The notes under the pieces are model-generated. The model had not been told where the DNA came from. It saw nothing but the letters and a program-made list of their open reading frames with translations, and did not search any database. A DNA stretch of 64,000 bases from Limnovirga soli (GTDB lineage Bacteria; Bacteroidota; Bacteroidia; Chitinophagales; Chitinophagaceae). Of this stretch, positions 9,015 through 17,839 are shown piece by piece (the first letter of the stretch is position 1; every line of letters begins with the position of its first letter). Location: contig NZ_WHPF01000002.1 of NCBI RefSeq assembly GCF_013106755.1, positions 407,879-471,878 of the forward strand, in the 5' to 3' direction. The position numbers and the translations under genes were made by a program.

Positions 9015-9880
9015 TATTCAATGTCGTTAGGTACTAATTCAATTTCAAGGTCTGTATCATCGTAATACTTCAGGTAACCGGCATCAGGTACATATTTATC
9101 ATTTACCACTGTATAATCCAGCAATCCATAAGTAGCACTGCAACTAATCATTTGAGCATCAGTAACACCTTTAACAGCTTGCATCCAATCAGTATGATAA
9201 GTAGGTACATAAGTGTTGGCAAACTTCATCCCATCTACCAAAAAGCTTTTTGCTGCATTACGTATTACAAGAGCCTCACCACCAATCCTATCCCCTGTGG
9301 GAGTTATAAGTAGTGGGTCGTACTTAATTTTGAACTTTGTTTTAATTTTATCAGCTGGGCCTGTGGTAACCTCCCAGTGATCACCAGCGTAAGCAGCCAT
9401 ATCCAGGTATGCTGTAAGCGCTGCAATTATTTCCGGATCTAACTCTACTCGGTCAGTTCCATCAGTACTACCGGCAACTTTAAATTTTAATAATACACGG
9501 CCATAGGCATTAATCTGTTTAATTACTGCCGCATGCTTAATTACTTTACTATCTGCAATTTCAGCATCAGTATATCCGGTATTATCAAACTCCGAGCTTT
9601 CAAATTTTGTGGGGAATCCATATTGAAAATTTAACAGCAAATCCCTGTAGCCATATTTATTCAATATATTTTTCTCTTGTAGTTTGGTGTCTGTATCACT
9701 AACTAAAATATCAAAAAGAGTTTCAAGGGCAAACATGCAAAAAGCAACCACATAAATAAAATTTCGTTGCAAATTCACCTTACTCCAGGTAGTGGGGTTA
9801 ATTTCATACCCAATCGTAGCCATATTAGCCACGTAGGTATCTGTAATTAATTGCTTTATTTCATCTACCGTTCTTGCCAT
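9014..9880 (-). CDS. Baseplate wedge protein, gpJ / Mu gp47-like
   Basis: The 288-residue protein matches the general size and architecture of baseplate J-like proteins. It has an N-terminal helical region (MARTVDEIKQLITD), a central beta-rich domain about residues 105-200, and a C-terminal region ending in an acidic tail. It sits between the gp25/gpW-like cluster and the gpI-position gene, matching Mu gene order. It has no close sequence hallmark beyond this. Confidence 0.65.
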   Translation of the reverse strand: MARTVDEIKQLITDTYVANMATIGYEINPTTWSKVNLQRNFIYVVAFCMFALETLFDILVSDTDTKLQEKNILNKYGYRDLLLNFQYGFPTKFESSEFDNTGYTDAEIADSKVIKHAAVIKQINAYGRVLLKFKVAGSTDGTDRVELDPEIIAALTAYLDMAAYAGDHWEVTTGPADKIKTKFKIKYDPLLITPTGDRIGGEALVIRNAAKSFLVDGMKFANTYVPTYHTDWMQAVKGVTDAQMISCSATYGLLDYTVVNDKYVPDAGYLKYYDDTDLEIELVPNDIE

Positions 9881-9935
9881 TTTTTATAATTAAAATGCGT
9901 TATTAAACCAACTTAAAATCTTTGTGCAAAGCCGC

Positions 9936-9954
9936 TTGCGTCGCACTCTTGTAC
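9936..9954 (-). repeat. Interspersed 19-bp repeat, chromosomal type, inside the prophage
   Basis: The minus strand reads GTACAAGAGTGCGACGCAA. This is the host-type core, not the prophage type, yet it lies between two baseplate genes of the prophage. It occupies the only sizeable gap (92 bp) in this part of the late operon. Confidence 0.85.
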
Positions 9955-9972
9955 GTTCTGTACGCCATTCGG

Positions 9973-10542
9973 CTATTGAACTACAAAATCAACATCAATC
10001 GCCCAATAGTCAATCCCCTCCAATACTTCAATGCCAGGCTCAATAGCTGTGGCCGGTCTTGCCTTTCTTTCATTTAAAACATTAACAACATCTGCATCAA
10101 ATGCTACTGCTTTGGTTAATTTCTGTCCACTGCTTATATCGTCTGTTATACCAATCCCATTAAGCAATGCCATTGTAAATAGTCCAGATAAATCGCCGGT
10201 AGTTAAAACCTGTACATCTAGTAAATTCTGCTTATCTGCAACAAATACTTTATCTGCATCTGTAAAATTTGGTCGCACACTATATACCGCAGCATTACCC
10301 AATAAGGCAAACTCATTAAATTGTATGGCTGTAGCGGGCCTAGCGCCTCTGGCAATTAATCCATTTACAATACTTGCATTTGATATATCAGAAAGCTCAA
10401 CAAATGTTCCGGATGGTATATCATCGGTAATACTTATTCCATTTAGCATTGCCATCGCAAATACACTACCTGCATCACCATGGCCAATCAGGGCCACATC
10501 TAATAAGTTCTGTCTGTCTTTAACTATTGCGTGTGGCATCAA
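9973..10542 (-). CDS. Tandem-repeat baseplate protein, possibly LysM-like
   Basis: The 189-residue protein consists of two copies of one unit. QNLLDVALIGHGDAG with NGISITDDIPSG (residues about 11-42) recurs as QNLLDVQVLTTGDLSG with NGIGITDDISSG (residues about 109-141). Each unit ends in a RPATAI motif. The pattern of a Leu-rich helix, a Gly-Asp turn and an Asn-Gly helix recalls LysM modules found in phage baseplate hubs. This is inferred from pattern only. Its start overlaps the preceding gene by 23 bp, with two adjacent ATGs at 10542 and 10539. Confidence 0.65.
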   Translation of the reverse strand: MMPHAIVKDRQNLLDVALIGHGDAGSVFAMAMLNGISITDDIPSGTFVELSDISNASIVNGLIARGARPATAIQFNEFALLGNAAVYSVRPNFTDADKVFVADKQNLLDVQVLTTGDLSGLFTMALLNGIGITDDISSGQKLTKAVAFDADVVNVLNERKARPATAIEPGIEVLEGIDYWAIDVDFVVQ

Positions 10543-10816
10543 TGGTTATATTTTCAGGTGTTATTACAAGATTGGTGGTACTATACCCATCAGCCTCTAA
10601 TTGAAGTTTTATTTCTCTGCGCACAGCGCCGTCAAAGCTGCCGTTTATTTGCTTTTTAATACCTACGCCGGTTAATGGGCTTTCTTTCAATTCTCCAGGC
10701 TCTAACGCAAGTATTAATTGAATATGCTGCATATCACTTTCACCAAAAACAAAGTCTCCGTTTTCTATCAGCAAATCGCCAGCTTCATCAAGTAAAAAAT
10801 CGGTAGCTACTGCCAT
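10520..10816 (-). CDS. Baseplate wedge protein, gp25/gpW- or Mu gp46-like
   Basis: The 98-residue protein begins with a run of short D/E-L-L-I strands (DEAGDLLIENGDFVFGESD), continues with QHIQLILALEPGELKESPLTGVG and ends with a predicted alpha-beta tail. That layout is typical of the small baseplate wedge proteins next to gpJ. It is tightly spaced in the baseplate operon. Confidence 0.65.
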   Translation of the reverse strand: MAVATDFLLDEAGDLLIENGDFVFGESDMQHIQLILALEPGELKESPLTGVGIKKQINGSFDGAVRREIKLQLEADGYSTTNLVITPENITIDATRNS

Positions 10817-10818
10817 AA

Positions 10819-11058
10819 TTAATTAATTGTTCCAGTTGTACTATTTCCGGTTACAGCTCCACCAGGTGCAATAAGGCCGGTGCCAGGTATATTTATTTCC
10901 ACATTAGCTTTCAAATGTTCAATAAACACTTCAGCAATTTTTTTACAGAAAAGCAAGCGTTTATCCTCTATATCCCCCAGCTCATCAATATTCTTATTGT
11001 TAAACACTGATAATTCATTGTATAAATCAGTTCCAAGTATGTCTTTATCTAGTGCCAT
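10819..11058 (-). CDS. Small conserved baseplate-region protein
   Basis: The 79-residue protein has a helical N-terminal half (LYNELSVFNNKNIDELGD) and a flexible Gly/Thr-rich C-terminus ending in TTGTIN. It lies between the spike-like and gp25-like genes and overlaps the upstream stop by 1 bp. The function is not recognisable. Similar small proteins seem usual at this place in Bacteroidota Mu-like phages, from memory rather than a search. Confidence 0.5.
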   Translation of the reverse strand: MALDKDILGTDLYNELSVFNNKNIDELGDIEDKRLLFCKKIAEVFIEHLKANVEINIPGTGLIAPGGAVTGNSTTGTIN

Positions 11059-11519
11059 TATCGTAATAAATTATTTACTTCAGTTTGCGCCTCAGTAAGC
11101 TTAACATAATCAGGATTATTGCCATACAATACAGTTATTTGCTTTTGCGATTCTATAATCTTAGTAAGTATTTTCTTTAACGTATCATCTCCTTTAGCAA
11201 GCAGAAAACCTTCACTGGTAGCACTGTAAAAAACATCACCTATTTTATAAAGTACTTCGCTTACTTTGCTTACCATGCTTATATAAGCCGCCTCCCTTGT
11301 TAAAAATTCAACTATAACAATACTGCCAACAGCTGGCACAAGAACAAACTTTTCTTCACTTTCATCGGCTACTAAACGTACATCCAAAATATCCGCTGCC
11401 CCATTAATTGGGCTACAATCACATTGCATTCCGGTAATACTTTTAACAGTGCAAATAGCGCCATAAACCTCATCGCCATTATGCGCCAGTGTTTGTATTA
11501 TCTCTTTTAGTGTTAACAA
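11058..11519 (-). CDS. Baseplate spike-like protein (Mu gp45 / gpV position)
   Basis: The 153-residue protein has an N-terminal half with OB-fold-like strands (VRLVADESEEKFVLVPAVGSIVIVEF, split by a short turn) and a helical C-terminus. It directly follows the gpD-like hub gene and overlaps it by 41 bp. Central spikes that pierce the outer membrane are found at this place. There is no clear metal-binding tip motif, so assignment rests on fold impression and gene order. Confidence 0.6.
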   Translation of the reverse strand: MLTLKEIIQTLAHNGDEVYGAICTVKSITGMQCDCSPINGAADILDVRLVADESEEKFVLVPAVGSIVIVEFLTREAAYISMVSKVSEVLYKIGDVFYSATSEGFLLAKGDDTLKKILTKIIESQKQITVLYGNNPDYVKLTEAQTEVNNLLR

Positions 11520-12486
11520 TGCTTTCGGGTTCTATTATTTGTTTAATGCCTCTTGTTACGCCAATTTGTTTGGTAATCTTCTTTACCAGGTAATTACCAT
11601 CAGGGTAGTATTTATTACCTATCAGCTGCACCCGGTCTCCTTTCTGTATACTAGGTTCCCCAAGTGTGGTAATGCTTCCTCGGTACCCTGTATATTTAAA
11701 CCTGGCTAAATCCTGTTCTGCTCGTAGTTTCAGCGTTGCCTTATCTACATTATAATAATTCACACTTCTTTCTTCGCCATTACTATCGCCTACTTCAACT
11801 TCAATCCTGGTATTATCCGGCATAATACCAACAGCTTTCACTTTTAATAAAATATCTTCCTCCCTTTTATAAACCAGATCTTCCGGATTAATAATGTCAT
11901 ACCCAAATTCAAAAACTGCCTGGCTAACATGGTCAGTCCAATATGCCAAGCCACTGTATAATACAGATGAGGTAATACCGTTATCTGTAATCAATCTGAA
12001 ATAGCTGTAAATGCCGAAACGCTGCCTTAAATCTTCCAGAACTTTCGCAGCACTCACATTTGTAAATCTGTAGGGCCCTAACACAATATCAGCACCTACA
12101 AACTTCATGTCAGTTGGTAAAATATCAGTAAGCACCTGTTTAAGTGTTGCAGATCTGTAGCTTTTCGTTACAACATCTGTTTTCAGCAATAACATACTAT
12201 CCTCACATTCAATTTTTACTGGAACCCCAGGCTTAATATCTTTTATATAGCCTATAAATTCAGTGGTAAGGTTACCATCATAGCCAGCCATCACTACCAC
12301 TTTGTCCTTTCGTTTTATAATGGGGTCATCACCTAGCGCTATGTTAGCACCATTCCAATTTAATTTTCTTGGTATTGTTATGCTACATGTATCTGTCAAA
12401 GAATCTATAGTGTTAACAATATCTACATCAACACAGTATTCAAACTCATAATCTCCAATCTGTATATATGTATCTACTTTAAACAT
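11479..12486 (-). CDS. Baseplate hub protein, gpD / Mu gp44-like
   Basis: The 335-residue protein fits the late-control gpD family. It opens with beta-strands (VDTYIQIGDYEFEYCVDVDIV), has CSITIPRKL and DKVVVMAGYDG segments in the first barrel, and ends with KGDRVQLIGNKYYPDGNYLVKKI, a region usual before the C-terminus in hub proteins. It forms the centre of the baseplate on which the spike sits. The 8-bp overlap with the upstream gene supports one transcript. Confidence 0.7.
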   Translation of the reverse strand: MFKVDTYIQIGDYEFEYCVDVDIVNTIDSLTDTCSITIPRKLNWNGANIALGDDPIIKRKDKVVVMAGYDGNLTTEFIGYIKDIKPGVPVKIECEDSMLLLKTDVVTKSYRSATLKQVLTDILPTDMKFVGADIVLGPYRFTNVSAAKVLEDLRQRFGIYSYFRLITDNGITSSVLYSGLAYWTDHVSQAVFEFGYDIINPEDLVYKREEDILLKVKAVGIMPDNTRIEVEVGDSNGEERSVNYYNVDKATLKLRAEQDLARFKYTGYRGSITTLGEPSIQKGDRVQLIGNKYYPDGNYLVKKITKQIGVTRGIKQIIEPESIVNTKRDNTNTGA

Positions 12487-13180
12487 TCTGTTTTTTGCGT
12501 AATATTAATGGCTCATCACTACTGCATTTAATTTCAAATCTTTGCAAATTGGGCGTTCCCTCAATTTGCCCCATACTATAATCTTCAACTACCAGGTTAT
12601 GAATATTAAACAGTAGCAAATACTCACTAACTACTTTCAATGGCTCTGGCAACTCACACAGCTTCACTAATTGCTCAACTTGTGCTTTTGGATAAGTTCT
12701 GGTAAACGTGCTGCTAAAAGCCCCACGAAGCGTAACTATATAATCTCCATTGCTTATATATTCTTTTACTGTGCCATTGCGGCCATTAATGGTTGTTTTT
12801 ACAATATTTCTGGTCATGGCTACATCTGCCAATACCCATAATAATTGCAGCTGCTGTGTACCATCCTGGCTCATTAAAATCATATCACAAAACACAGGCG
12901 TACCAAGCGCACTAATCAAGGCTTTGCCGCTTGCATTAGTTGTCATGGCAAATTCAGTATCCGCAATTTCATTAGGCTGGTAAGTGTTCTTATTTTCTGT
13001 AGGCTGCAATGCTTTACCTGCATTGTAAATTTTAGCCCTAACCTTATCCATGCCAAAGGCCTGTAGGGTAAACTGATAACGGTTTAAAAGGCTTTGTGGG
13101 GTAACATCGCCGGTTATAAGCTTTGGCACATTTTCAATGCCAGCGTTTACTGCTTCTAATATGGTTCCTGTATTACTCAA
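12479..13180 (-). CDS. Tail or baseplate protein (DUF6046-like)
   Basis: The 233-residue protein lies between the tape measure and the hub gene and overlaps both by 4-8 bp. Tail-tube initiator or hub-linking proteins (Mu gp43, DNA circularisation-like) occupy that position. It resembles, from memory, the DUF6046 proteins of Bacteroidota phages. No catalytic motif is visible. Confidence 0.6.
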   Translation of the reverse strand: MSNTGTILEAVNAGIENVPKLITGDVTPQSLLNRYQFTLQAFGMDKVRAKIYNAGKALQPTENKNTYQPNEIADTEFAMTTNASGKALISALGTPVFCDMILMSQDGTQQLQLLWVLADVAMTRNIVKTTINGRNGTVKEYISNGDYIVTLRGAFSSTFTRTYPKAQVEQLVKLCELPEPLKVVSEYLLLFNIHNLVVEDYSMGQIEGTPNLQRFEIKCSSDEPLILRKKQNV

Positions 13181-15099
13181 TTGGCTACGGCTAAATTTGC
13201 ATCATTAACACTTGTTACCAGGGCTTCAATTACATGATCTTTCATTTTAGAAGCACCCTCTTTTACTGAAGCACTGTATATGTTTACACCCCCACTTAAA
13301 AGGCTTTGAATATTTATTTGCAAATTGGTAATCCGGCTGCTACCACTTATGGATGGATCACTTTTTACACCAGAACCAGTGCTGCCTGTATTCGTGCCAC
13401 CTGTAACTTTACTACCACCACCCAAAGCATCAATTTGCTGCTGAATAGCCACCTTTTCATCTTTGGTTTTAGCCTGGGCCAATTTTGCTTTTAACTCGTT
13501 TATCTTATTACCTGCATCATTGGTATTGCCGCCAAGTAAATCACTATATATTTTCTGCCCATCGGCAATCTGCTTTTGTACACCGGCAACTTTCTCAGCA
13601 TTGAACTTTACAAAATCTTCAGCATTTTGGCTTAATACTTTACTTTGTTTTAACCGGCTCAATAACTTATCATCTCCAGCTCTGTTAGTACCAGCTTTAA
13701 ACCTGTCTTCAAGTATGCGTTGGGCTAAATTTGCTTTGTTTTCAAAGGTTCTTTCTGGCTGTAATAATCTTGGGTCGCTCACCTGGCCAATTATTGCCGA
13801 CATTTCAGCTTTCATCTCCTTTCTGCGCTGGTCAAACATGGTAAAGTTTGATAGCAGATCTGCATTATCCTTAGTTATACTTTCTGCAATTTGCTTACTC
13901 TGCAATGCATCAACTACCTTGTTTATATTACCTGCCAGCTTATCGTAGTTCACAGCCTCTTTATCAATACCATCTAATACAGATGGGTAATCGCGCTGAA
14001 TTTCATCAAGTATATCTTTCCGCCGTTGTTGAGAAGTATTTGAACTGGTTAACTCTATTTCAAGTGCATGCAATCCATCAATTTGTTGTTGTAGCTTTAC
14101 TTCAACAGGTATTTCTACAAATTCTCTTATACTGCCAATAAAACTGTTTAGGGATCCTATGCTACTGTCAATTTCTGGTTTAAACCTATCGCCAATAGCT
14201 TTATATAAAAGATCATAATTATCTTCAAGATTACTTACCTGGCCTCCGGTGGTTTTGCTTATAGCTGCCATGCTCCCCATAATCCCATTCAGCTTTCCAA
14301 ACTCAAGCACGGTTTTTTGAATTTCTACAGGATCATCCTTAATTATTTTAGTCTGGCCTAATCCAGTAAACTTTAATTTTCCACCCTTAAGCGTTTGTAC
14401 ATCTACACCTAAAGCTTCTTGTAAACGGATAAATTGTTTCTGCGGGGCATCCAGCAAAGCCTCAGTTACCTGTAAAAAGTCTTTCCCTTGGCTTGCTGCT
14501 AAATCTCCAATTTGTGTTAATGTGTCTAAGGTTGGGCTCATGCCCCTATTTCTTAGTCTAACATAAGCCTGGGTAAGTTCATCTACCTGATATGGCGTTT
14601 TTGATGCAAAGCCTACTATATCACTCATGGCAGACTGAGCTTTAATGGTACTGCCAAATGAATTTGCTAATACAGCTTGATATTTCTGATATTTCGCTGT
14701 TGCCTCCAATGCCTTTGGGCCTACCTTATCAATTGCAAAACCTATGGCTGTAATTCCCGCCGCTATTGCAAATCCGGTACCCTGCTTTAAACCCAAAAAG
14801 CCGCCACTTCCTGTGTCAGCTCCTTCCAATTTTGCCTTTTCTTTTCCAAGGGATTTTATTTCATCATTGGCATGGCGTATTGCACTTGTATCTATGGTTA
14901 ATTTCTTTACCCTGGATAAAAGTTGTATACGTTTATCTATCTCCTCAATACTTCTTGCTGCGGTTTTACCGGTATTGGCAAGTTTTGCCAGGTCTCTGTC
15001 AATCTGTTTAATTGCAGCATCGCTCTTCCCAGCAAGCTTATCAAAATTCTTGCTGTATTCATCGCGTAAATATGCTGTAAATGATACAGATTGGTTCAT
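13177..15099 (-). CDS. Tail tape measure protein
   Basis: The 640-residue protein contains the tape-measure core (FASKTPYQVDELTQAYVRLR, about residues 160-180) and a long helical remainder. A Gly-rich hydrophobic segment (FLGLKQGTGFAIAAGITAIG) near 100-120 may insert in the inner membrane. It sets tail length and is ejected with the DNA. At the usual 0.15 nm per residue, the tail would be about 95 nm. It lies right after the chaperone genes, as in most long-tailed phages. Confidence 0.85.
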   Translation of the reverse strand: MNQSVSFTAYLRDEYSKNFDKLAGKSDAAIKQIDRDLAKLANTGKTAARSIEEIDKRIQLLSRVKKLTIDTSAIRHANDEIKSLGKEKAKLEGADTGSGGFLGLKQGTGFAIAAGITAIGFAIDKVGPKALEATAKYQKYQAVLANSFGSTIKAQSAMSDIVGFASKTPYQVDELTQAYVRLRNRGMSPTLDTLTQIGDLAASQGKDFLQVTEALLDAPQKQFIRLQEALGVDVQTLKGGKLKFTGLGQTKIIKDDPVEIQKTVLEFGKLNGIMGSMAAISKTTGGQVSNLEDNYDLLYKAIGDRFKPEIDSSIGSLNSFIGSIREFVEIPVEVKLQQQIDGLHALEIELTSSNTSQQRRKDILDEIQRDYPSVLDGIDKEAVNYDKLAGNINKVVDALQSKQIAESITKDNADLLSNFTMFDQRRKEMKAEMSAIIGQVSDPRLLQPERTFENKANLAQRILEDRFKAGTNRAGDDKLLSRLKQSKVLSQNAEDFVKFNAEKVAGVQKQIADGQKIYSDLLGGNTNDAGNKINELKAKLAQAKTKDEKVAIQQQIDALGGGSKVTGGTNTGSTGSGVKSDPSISGSSRITNLQINIQSLLSGGVNIYSASVKEGASKMKDHVIEALVTSVNDANLAVAN

Positions 15100-15102
15100 T
15101 GC

Positions 15103-15285
15103 TTAATCCAATTTAAATGGTAGAAATCCTGCCCTGCTTGCCCATACCAGCTCAGTCCATCGTTGCGCCCAGGTATCATCATCAAGTTCTTCCGGATTAC
15201 TGATATGCAGGGCTATTCGCATTAATGTATTTCGCTTTCTTATTAGATCTTCGGTGGATAATTCATTTACCCCCCATTCGTCCAA
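15103..15285 (-). CDS. Tail assembly chaperone, frameshift (GT) part
   Basis: This 60-codon frame has no ATG. Its first possible start is TTG at 15285, immediately after the A9 run 15294-15286. The frame is open upstream through that run and lies in the -1 frame relative to the gene at 15267-15656. It is therefore best read as the extension produced when ribosomes slip back one base on A_AAA_AAA, giving a G-GT-type fusion. It ends 3 bp before the tape measure start, the canonical place. Confidence 0.75.
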   Translation of the reverse strand: MDEWGVNELSTEDLIRKRNTLMRIALHISNPEELDDDTWAQRWTELVWASRAGFLPFKLD

Positions 15286-15656
15286 TTTTTTTTTAGAATA
15301 GCCCTTCGTACAGCAAGAATATCGTCAAGTACGGTTGTGGCACGCAAGAAAAGTTCATCATCATCCAATATGCGCATATCGCCTTCCAGCCAACTATTTC
15401 TTAAAACAATTTCTTTACCTTTTAATGGATCTGTATCTTTCAATGTCATGGCTATAGAAATATCAATCCTGTTAGGGTATCGTATATATCCATAAGCAAA
15501 CTCTGTAGTAGACTCTCCAATGGGAACTTTAATTTGATAGGCCTTAGTAACCTTATGGCGTTGCACCACTTCATCTAACAGCTGCTTATCTTTCTGCTGC
15601 TGCTTTTCATATTCAATTAAATATTCCTCTTCTGTTGTTGCTGCTGGGGTGGTCAT
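15267..15656 (-). CDS. Tail assembly chaperone, main (G) part
   Basis: The 129-residue acidic protein sits between the tail tube and the tape measure. It ends in KKNWTNGG just past an A9 run. In its own frame the run reads CT[A AAA AAA] AT, a canonical X_XXY_YYZ slippery heptamer. Chaperones of this type coat the tape measure while the tube polymerises. The frameshifted longer form is expected at lower amount. Confidence 0.75.
   Translation of the reverse strand: MTTPAATTEEEYLIEYEKQQQKDKQLLDEVVQRHKVTKAYQIKVPIGESTTEFAYGYIRYPNRIDISIAMTLKDTDPLKGKEIVLRNSWLEGDMRILDDDELFLRATTVLDDILAVRRAILKKNWTNGG
15288..15294 (-). promoter_or_regulatory. Programmed -1 ribosomal frameshift site (A_AAA_AAA)
   Basis: T9 on the plus strand (15286-15294) is A9 on the coding strand. 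The zero-frame codons are CTA AAA AAA AAT, so the heptamer starts at the last base of CTA. A -1 slip joins the zero-frame ORF to the ORF ending at 15103. It sits exactly where lambda G/GT-type frameshifts occur. Confidence 0.75.
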
Positions 15657-15689
15657 TCAATTATTATTTAAGCGTTACTTAATCAGTGT

Positions 15690-16115
15690 TTATACCCAAT
15701 CAATGTGCGATATAATTAACTCCATATCGCTGGCAATTTCAGTGTCGCCTTGTTTCATTGTTCGCTTATTGCCGGTAAATTCACAATTGCGGATCTTGTG
15801 GGTACGGCGCGTAGTGCCTACCAGAAAACTTACAATTATTTCAAACACACCAAAATTTTGTAATCTGCCATTTGGCGCTTTATCTGTTAACGCCTCTAGC
15901 TCATTGGCCTTAAGGGTAATACTGGCCTTTGCTTCATAATTACCCTCTGCCCTGTCAATAGGCCATTTGCCGCTACCATAGCCGTTTTTCTTGCCTTCCA
16001 TATCATCATAATCTATGGCAGTAATACCAATTACAGGCGCATTAGCAAGCATAAAGCTTACATTAGCCCAGGCATAGGCTTTACCATTAATCAGGGGAAT
16101 TTCGTTTGCAGGCAT
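15690..16115 (-). CDS. Tail tube protein
   Basis: The 141-residue protein follows the sheath gene and precedes the tail chaperones, the standard place of the major tube protein. It is beta-rich and includes KASITLKANELEAL and FEIIVSFLVGTTRRTH segments with a C-terminal strand. The protein forms the inner tube through which DNA passes. The assignment rests mostly on gene order and size. Confidence 0.75.
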   Translation of the reverse strand: MPANEIPLINGKAYAWANVSFMLANAPVIGITAIDYDDMEGKKNGYGSGKWPIDRAEGNYEAKASITLKANELEALTDKAPNGRLQNFGVFEIIVSFLVGTTRRTHKIRNCEFTGNKRTMKQGDTEIASDMELIISHIDWV

Positions 16116-16176
16116 CTCTATTTTTTTTAATAAATGATCAATTACTTTTTATCAACCAAAACTTAAAACGGGGCTA

Positions 16177-17367
16177 CTAATAACCAATATTGATAATAAG
16201 GTTACGGCTAACACCAATTTTTGAATTGCTTACATTTATTACAATTTGGCTGGTGCTATTTACATCCTGGTTAGGATCAATAGTTACTTCATAGCCACTT
16301 AGCTCACCGGCCTTTTCCATCTCCTCCAGGCTTTTTGAAGCTTCTAATTGTAATACATTGATGTACTCCGGAGGTAGTTGCCCTGTTGTTTTGTCAAGTA
16401 AAACAGGGCCGTTAGTAAAGGGAACTACACGGGCATAAATGCCACGTATGGCTTTATCTATGGTGATATTGTCTTCAGCATAAGCAAAGTCGCTGGTGGC
16501 AACACAGGCCCCATGTGTATCGTTATAATAACTACCTGTTACGGCAGGGTATTTTTTAATAAACATCAACCGTCTGCTATCCAGGGTACCGGCATTTTTA
16601 ATAATATTATCAGCCAGGGTATTTATTAATACACCATTGCTTAAGGCAGGCACATCCATTTCGCCACCATCAACGGCCATATTAAACTTTTCTACCCAGC
16701 CAATGTTTTCATGCACTTTTGCAAGAGATAGTGCACCTAGCGTCATACCGATTATACCAATTGAATAAATTTCCGCATCAGCAAATAAAGCCGCTCCTAA
16801 TGCGCCGCCATCCTGGGCTACCAATATGTGTACATTGGGTGCCGTAGCCGCTGATAAATCGGGCAAATCCTCCTCAGCAGTATTGTAAAAATTAGGGCCG
16901 TAGAAAATTTCGAATGGTGCAATTACACTAAATGCTGCATCGTATTGGGCTTGCAATAATGCCAGGTGGCCTTCAACATATGCCTTTTTAGTCCATACAC
17001 CCATCTTGCGAATTTTGCCATTGGCAAAAGTGCGTACCAGGCTAAGCTCTTCAAATGTAAGCTCCCCAACAGGCTCCGGATAAACAGCTACATACAATAT
17101 TGCATTTGGGTTGACACGAAATACCTCTGCAATATGGTAATACATCATCCTGAAAATTACCAGACCGCTATCGGGTGTAATACCCGCTGCAATAGCTGCA
17201 TCTGGATTGGCTATTAGCTTTATGCGCTCATTTTCGTAGAAACCACCGGATGGCAAAGCATTGCCTGGCAAGTTGTTGCTATAAAATACTAGTGCCACAT
17301 AATGGTCTTCGCCTGTCAATTTTCTTTTAAGGCGATTGTTCTGTTTATTGAAGCTTAATGAGCCCAT
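16177..17367 (-). CDS. Contractile tail sheath protein (DUF2586-like)
   Basis: The 396-residue protein has the alternating alpha-beta core of sheath subunits and a C-terminal domain with RGIYARVVPFTNGPVLLD and LQLEASKSLEEMEKAGELSG, which resemble sheath ends that hand over to neighbouring subunits. It contracts to drive the tube into the host. Its presence makes the phage a myovirus, like Mu. Upstream is a Lys/Pro/Ala-repeat protein gene. Confidence 0.8.
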   Translation of the reverse strand: MGSLSFNKQNNRLKRKLTGEDHYVALVFYSNNLPGNALPSGGFYENERIKLIANPDAAIAAGITPDSGLVIFRMMYYHIAEVFRVNPNAILYVAVYPEPVGELTFEELSLVRTFANGKIRKMGVWTKKAYVEGHLALLQAQYDAAFSVIAPFEIFYGPNFYNTAEEDLPDLSAATAPNVHILVAQDGGALGAALFADAEIYSIGIIGMTLGALSLAKVHENIGWVEKFNMAVDGGEMDVPALSNGVLINTLADNIIKNAGTLDSRRLMFIKKYPAVTGSYYNDTHGACVATSDFAYAEDNITIDKAIRGIYARVVPFTNGPVLLDKTTGQLPPEYINVLQLEASKSLEEMEKAGELSGYEVTIDPNQDVNSTSQIVINVSNSKIGVSRNLIINIGY

Positions 17368-17424
17368 TTTATACTAACGTTTACAGTTTGTAATATTTGT
17401 TTATTGCGCTTTACCGTTTAGCTC

Positions 17425-17793
17425 TTATACCTTTTCTGCATCTGTCGCAGCAGACGGGGCAGCTGGTTGCTGCTTTTTTACAGGTGCCGGCTTTTCTTTT
17501 TTAACGGTTGCCGGCTTTTTATCGGCAGCGGGTTTTTTATCGGCAGCGGGTTTTTTATCGGTAGCAGGCTTTATGTCTGAATCAGTTGCTGCATTAGCCT
17601 CAGCCTCATCGGATTTAAATGGGATTACCTCATACACATCATCAACAGTAGTTAGCGTGTTGTTGTGAGTAATTGCCTGGTGTTCTTTTAAAAAAAAGTT
17701 GCCATCCTGGGTTGCAAATATCTCTTGTGCTTTATGGGCTTTCATTAGACGATTTGCATTATCAATGAGATCTGATTTTACAAGCTTTTTCAT
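17425..17793 (-). CDS. Hypothetical protein with Lys-Pro-Ala repeats
   Basis: The 122-residue protein has a compact N-terminal 65 residues (MKKLVKSDLIDNANRLMKAH) and a disordered tail with repeated DKKPA units (about residues 78-100) and a Pro/Ala/Lys end. It lies between the capsid and sheath genes, where head-tail joining or head-completion proteins often occur. The repeat sequence is imperfect at DNA level (GGTTTTTTATCGGCAGCG appears twice on the plus strand). Confidence 0.6.
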   Translation of the reverse strand: MKKLVKSDLIDNANRLMKAHKAQEIFATQDGNFFLKEHQAITHNNTLTTVDDVYEVIPFKSDEAEANAATDSDIKPATDKKPAADKKPAADKKPATVKKEKPAPVKKQQPAAPSAATDAEKV

Positions 17794-17820
17794 GTGCTTT
17801 TTTTTGAGTTAACTTATACA

Positions 17821-17839
17821 GTACAAGTGAGTGACACAA
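17821..17839 (+). repeat. Interspersed 19-bp repeat, prophage type (copy P2)
   Basis: GTACAAGTGAGTGACACAA lies in the 139-bp gap between the capsid and the Lys-Pro-Ala gene. About 30 bp further is GCCGGGC, the same GC-rich motif that follows many chromosomal copies. Confidence 0.85.

Noticed and set aside
10031..10600. Long plus-strand frame opposite the LysM-like gene
   Set aside because: It mirrors a good minus-strand gene and has Ser/Pro-rich, antisense-type composition.
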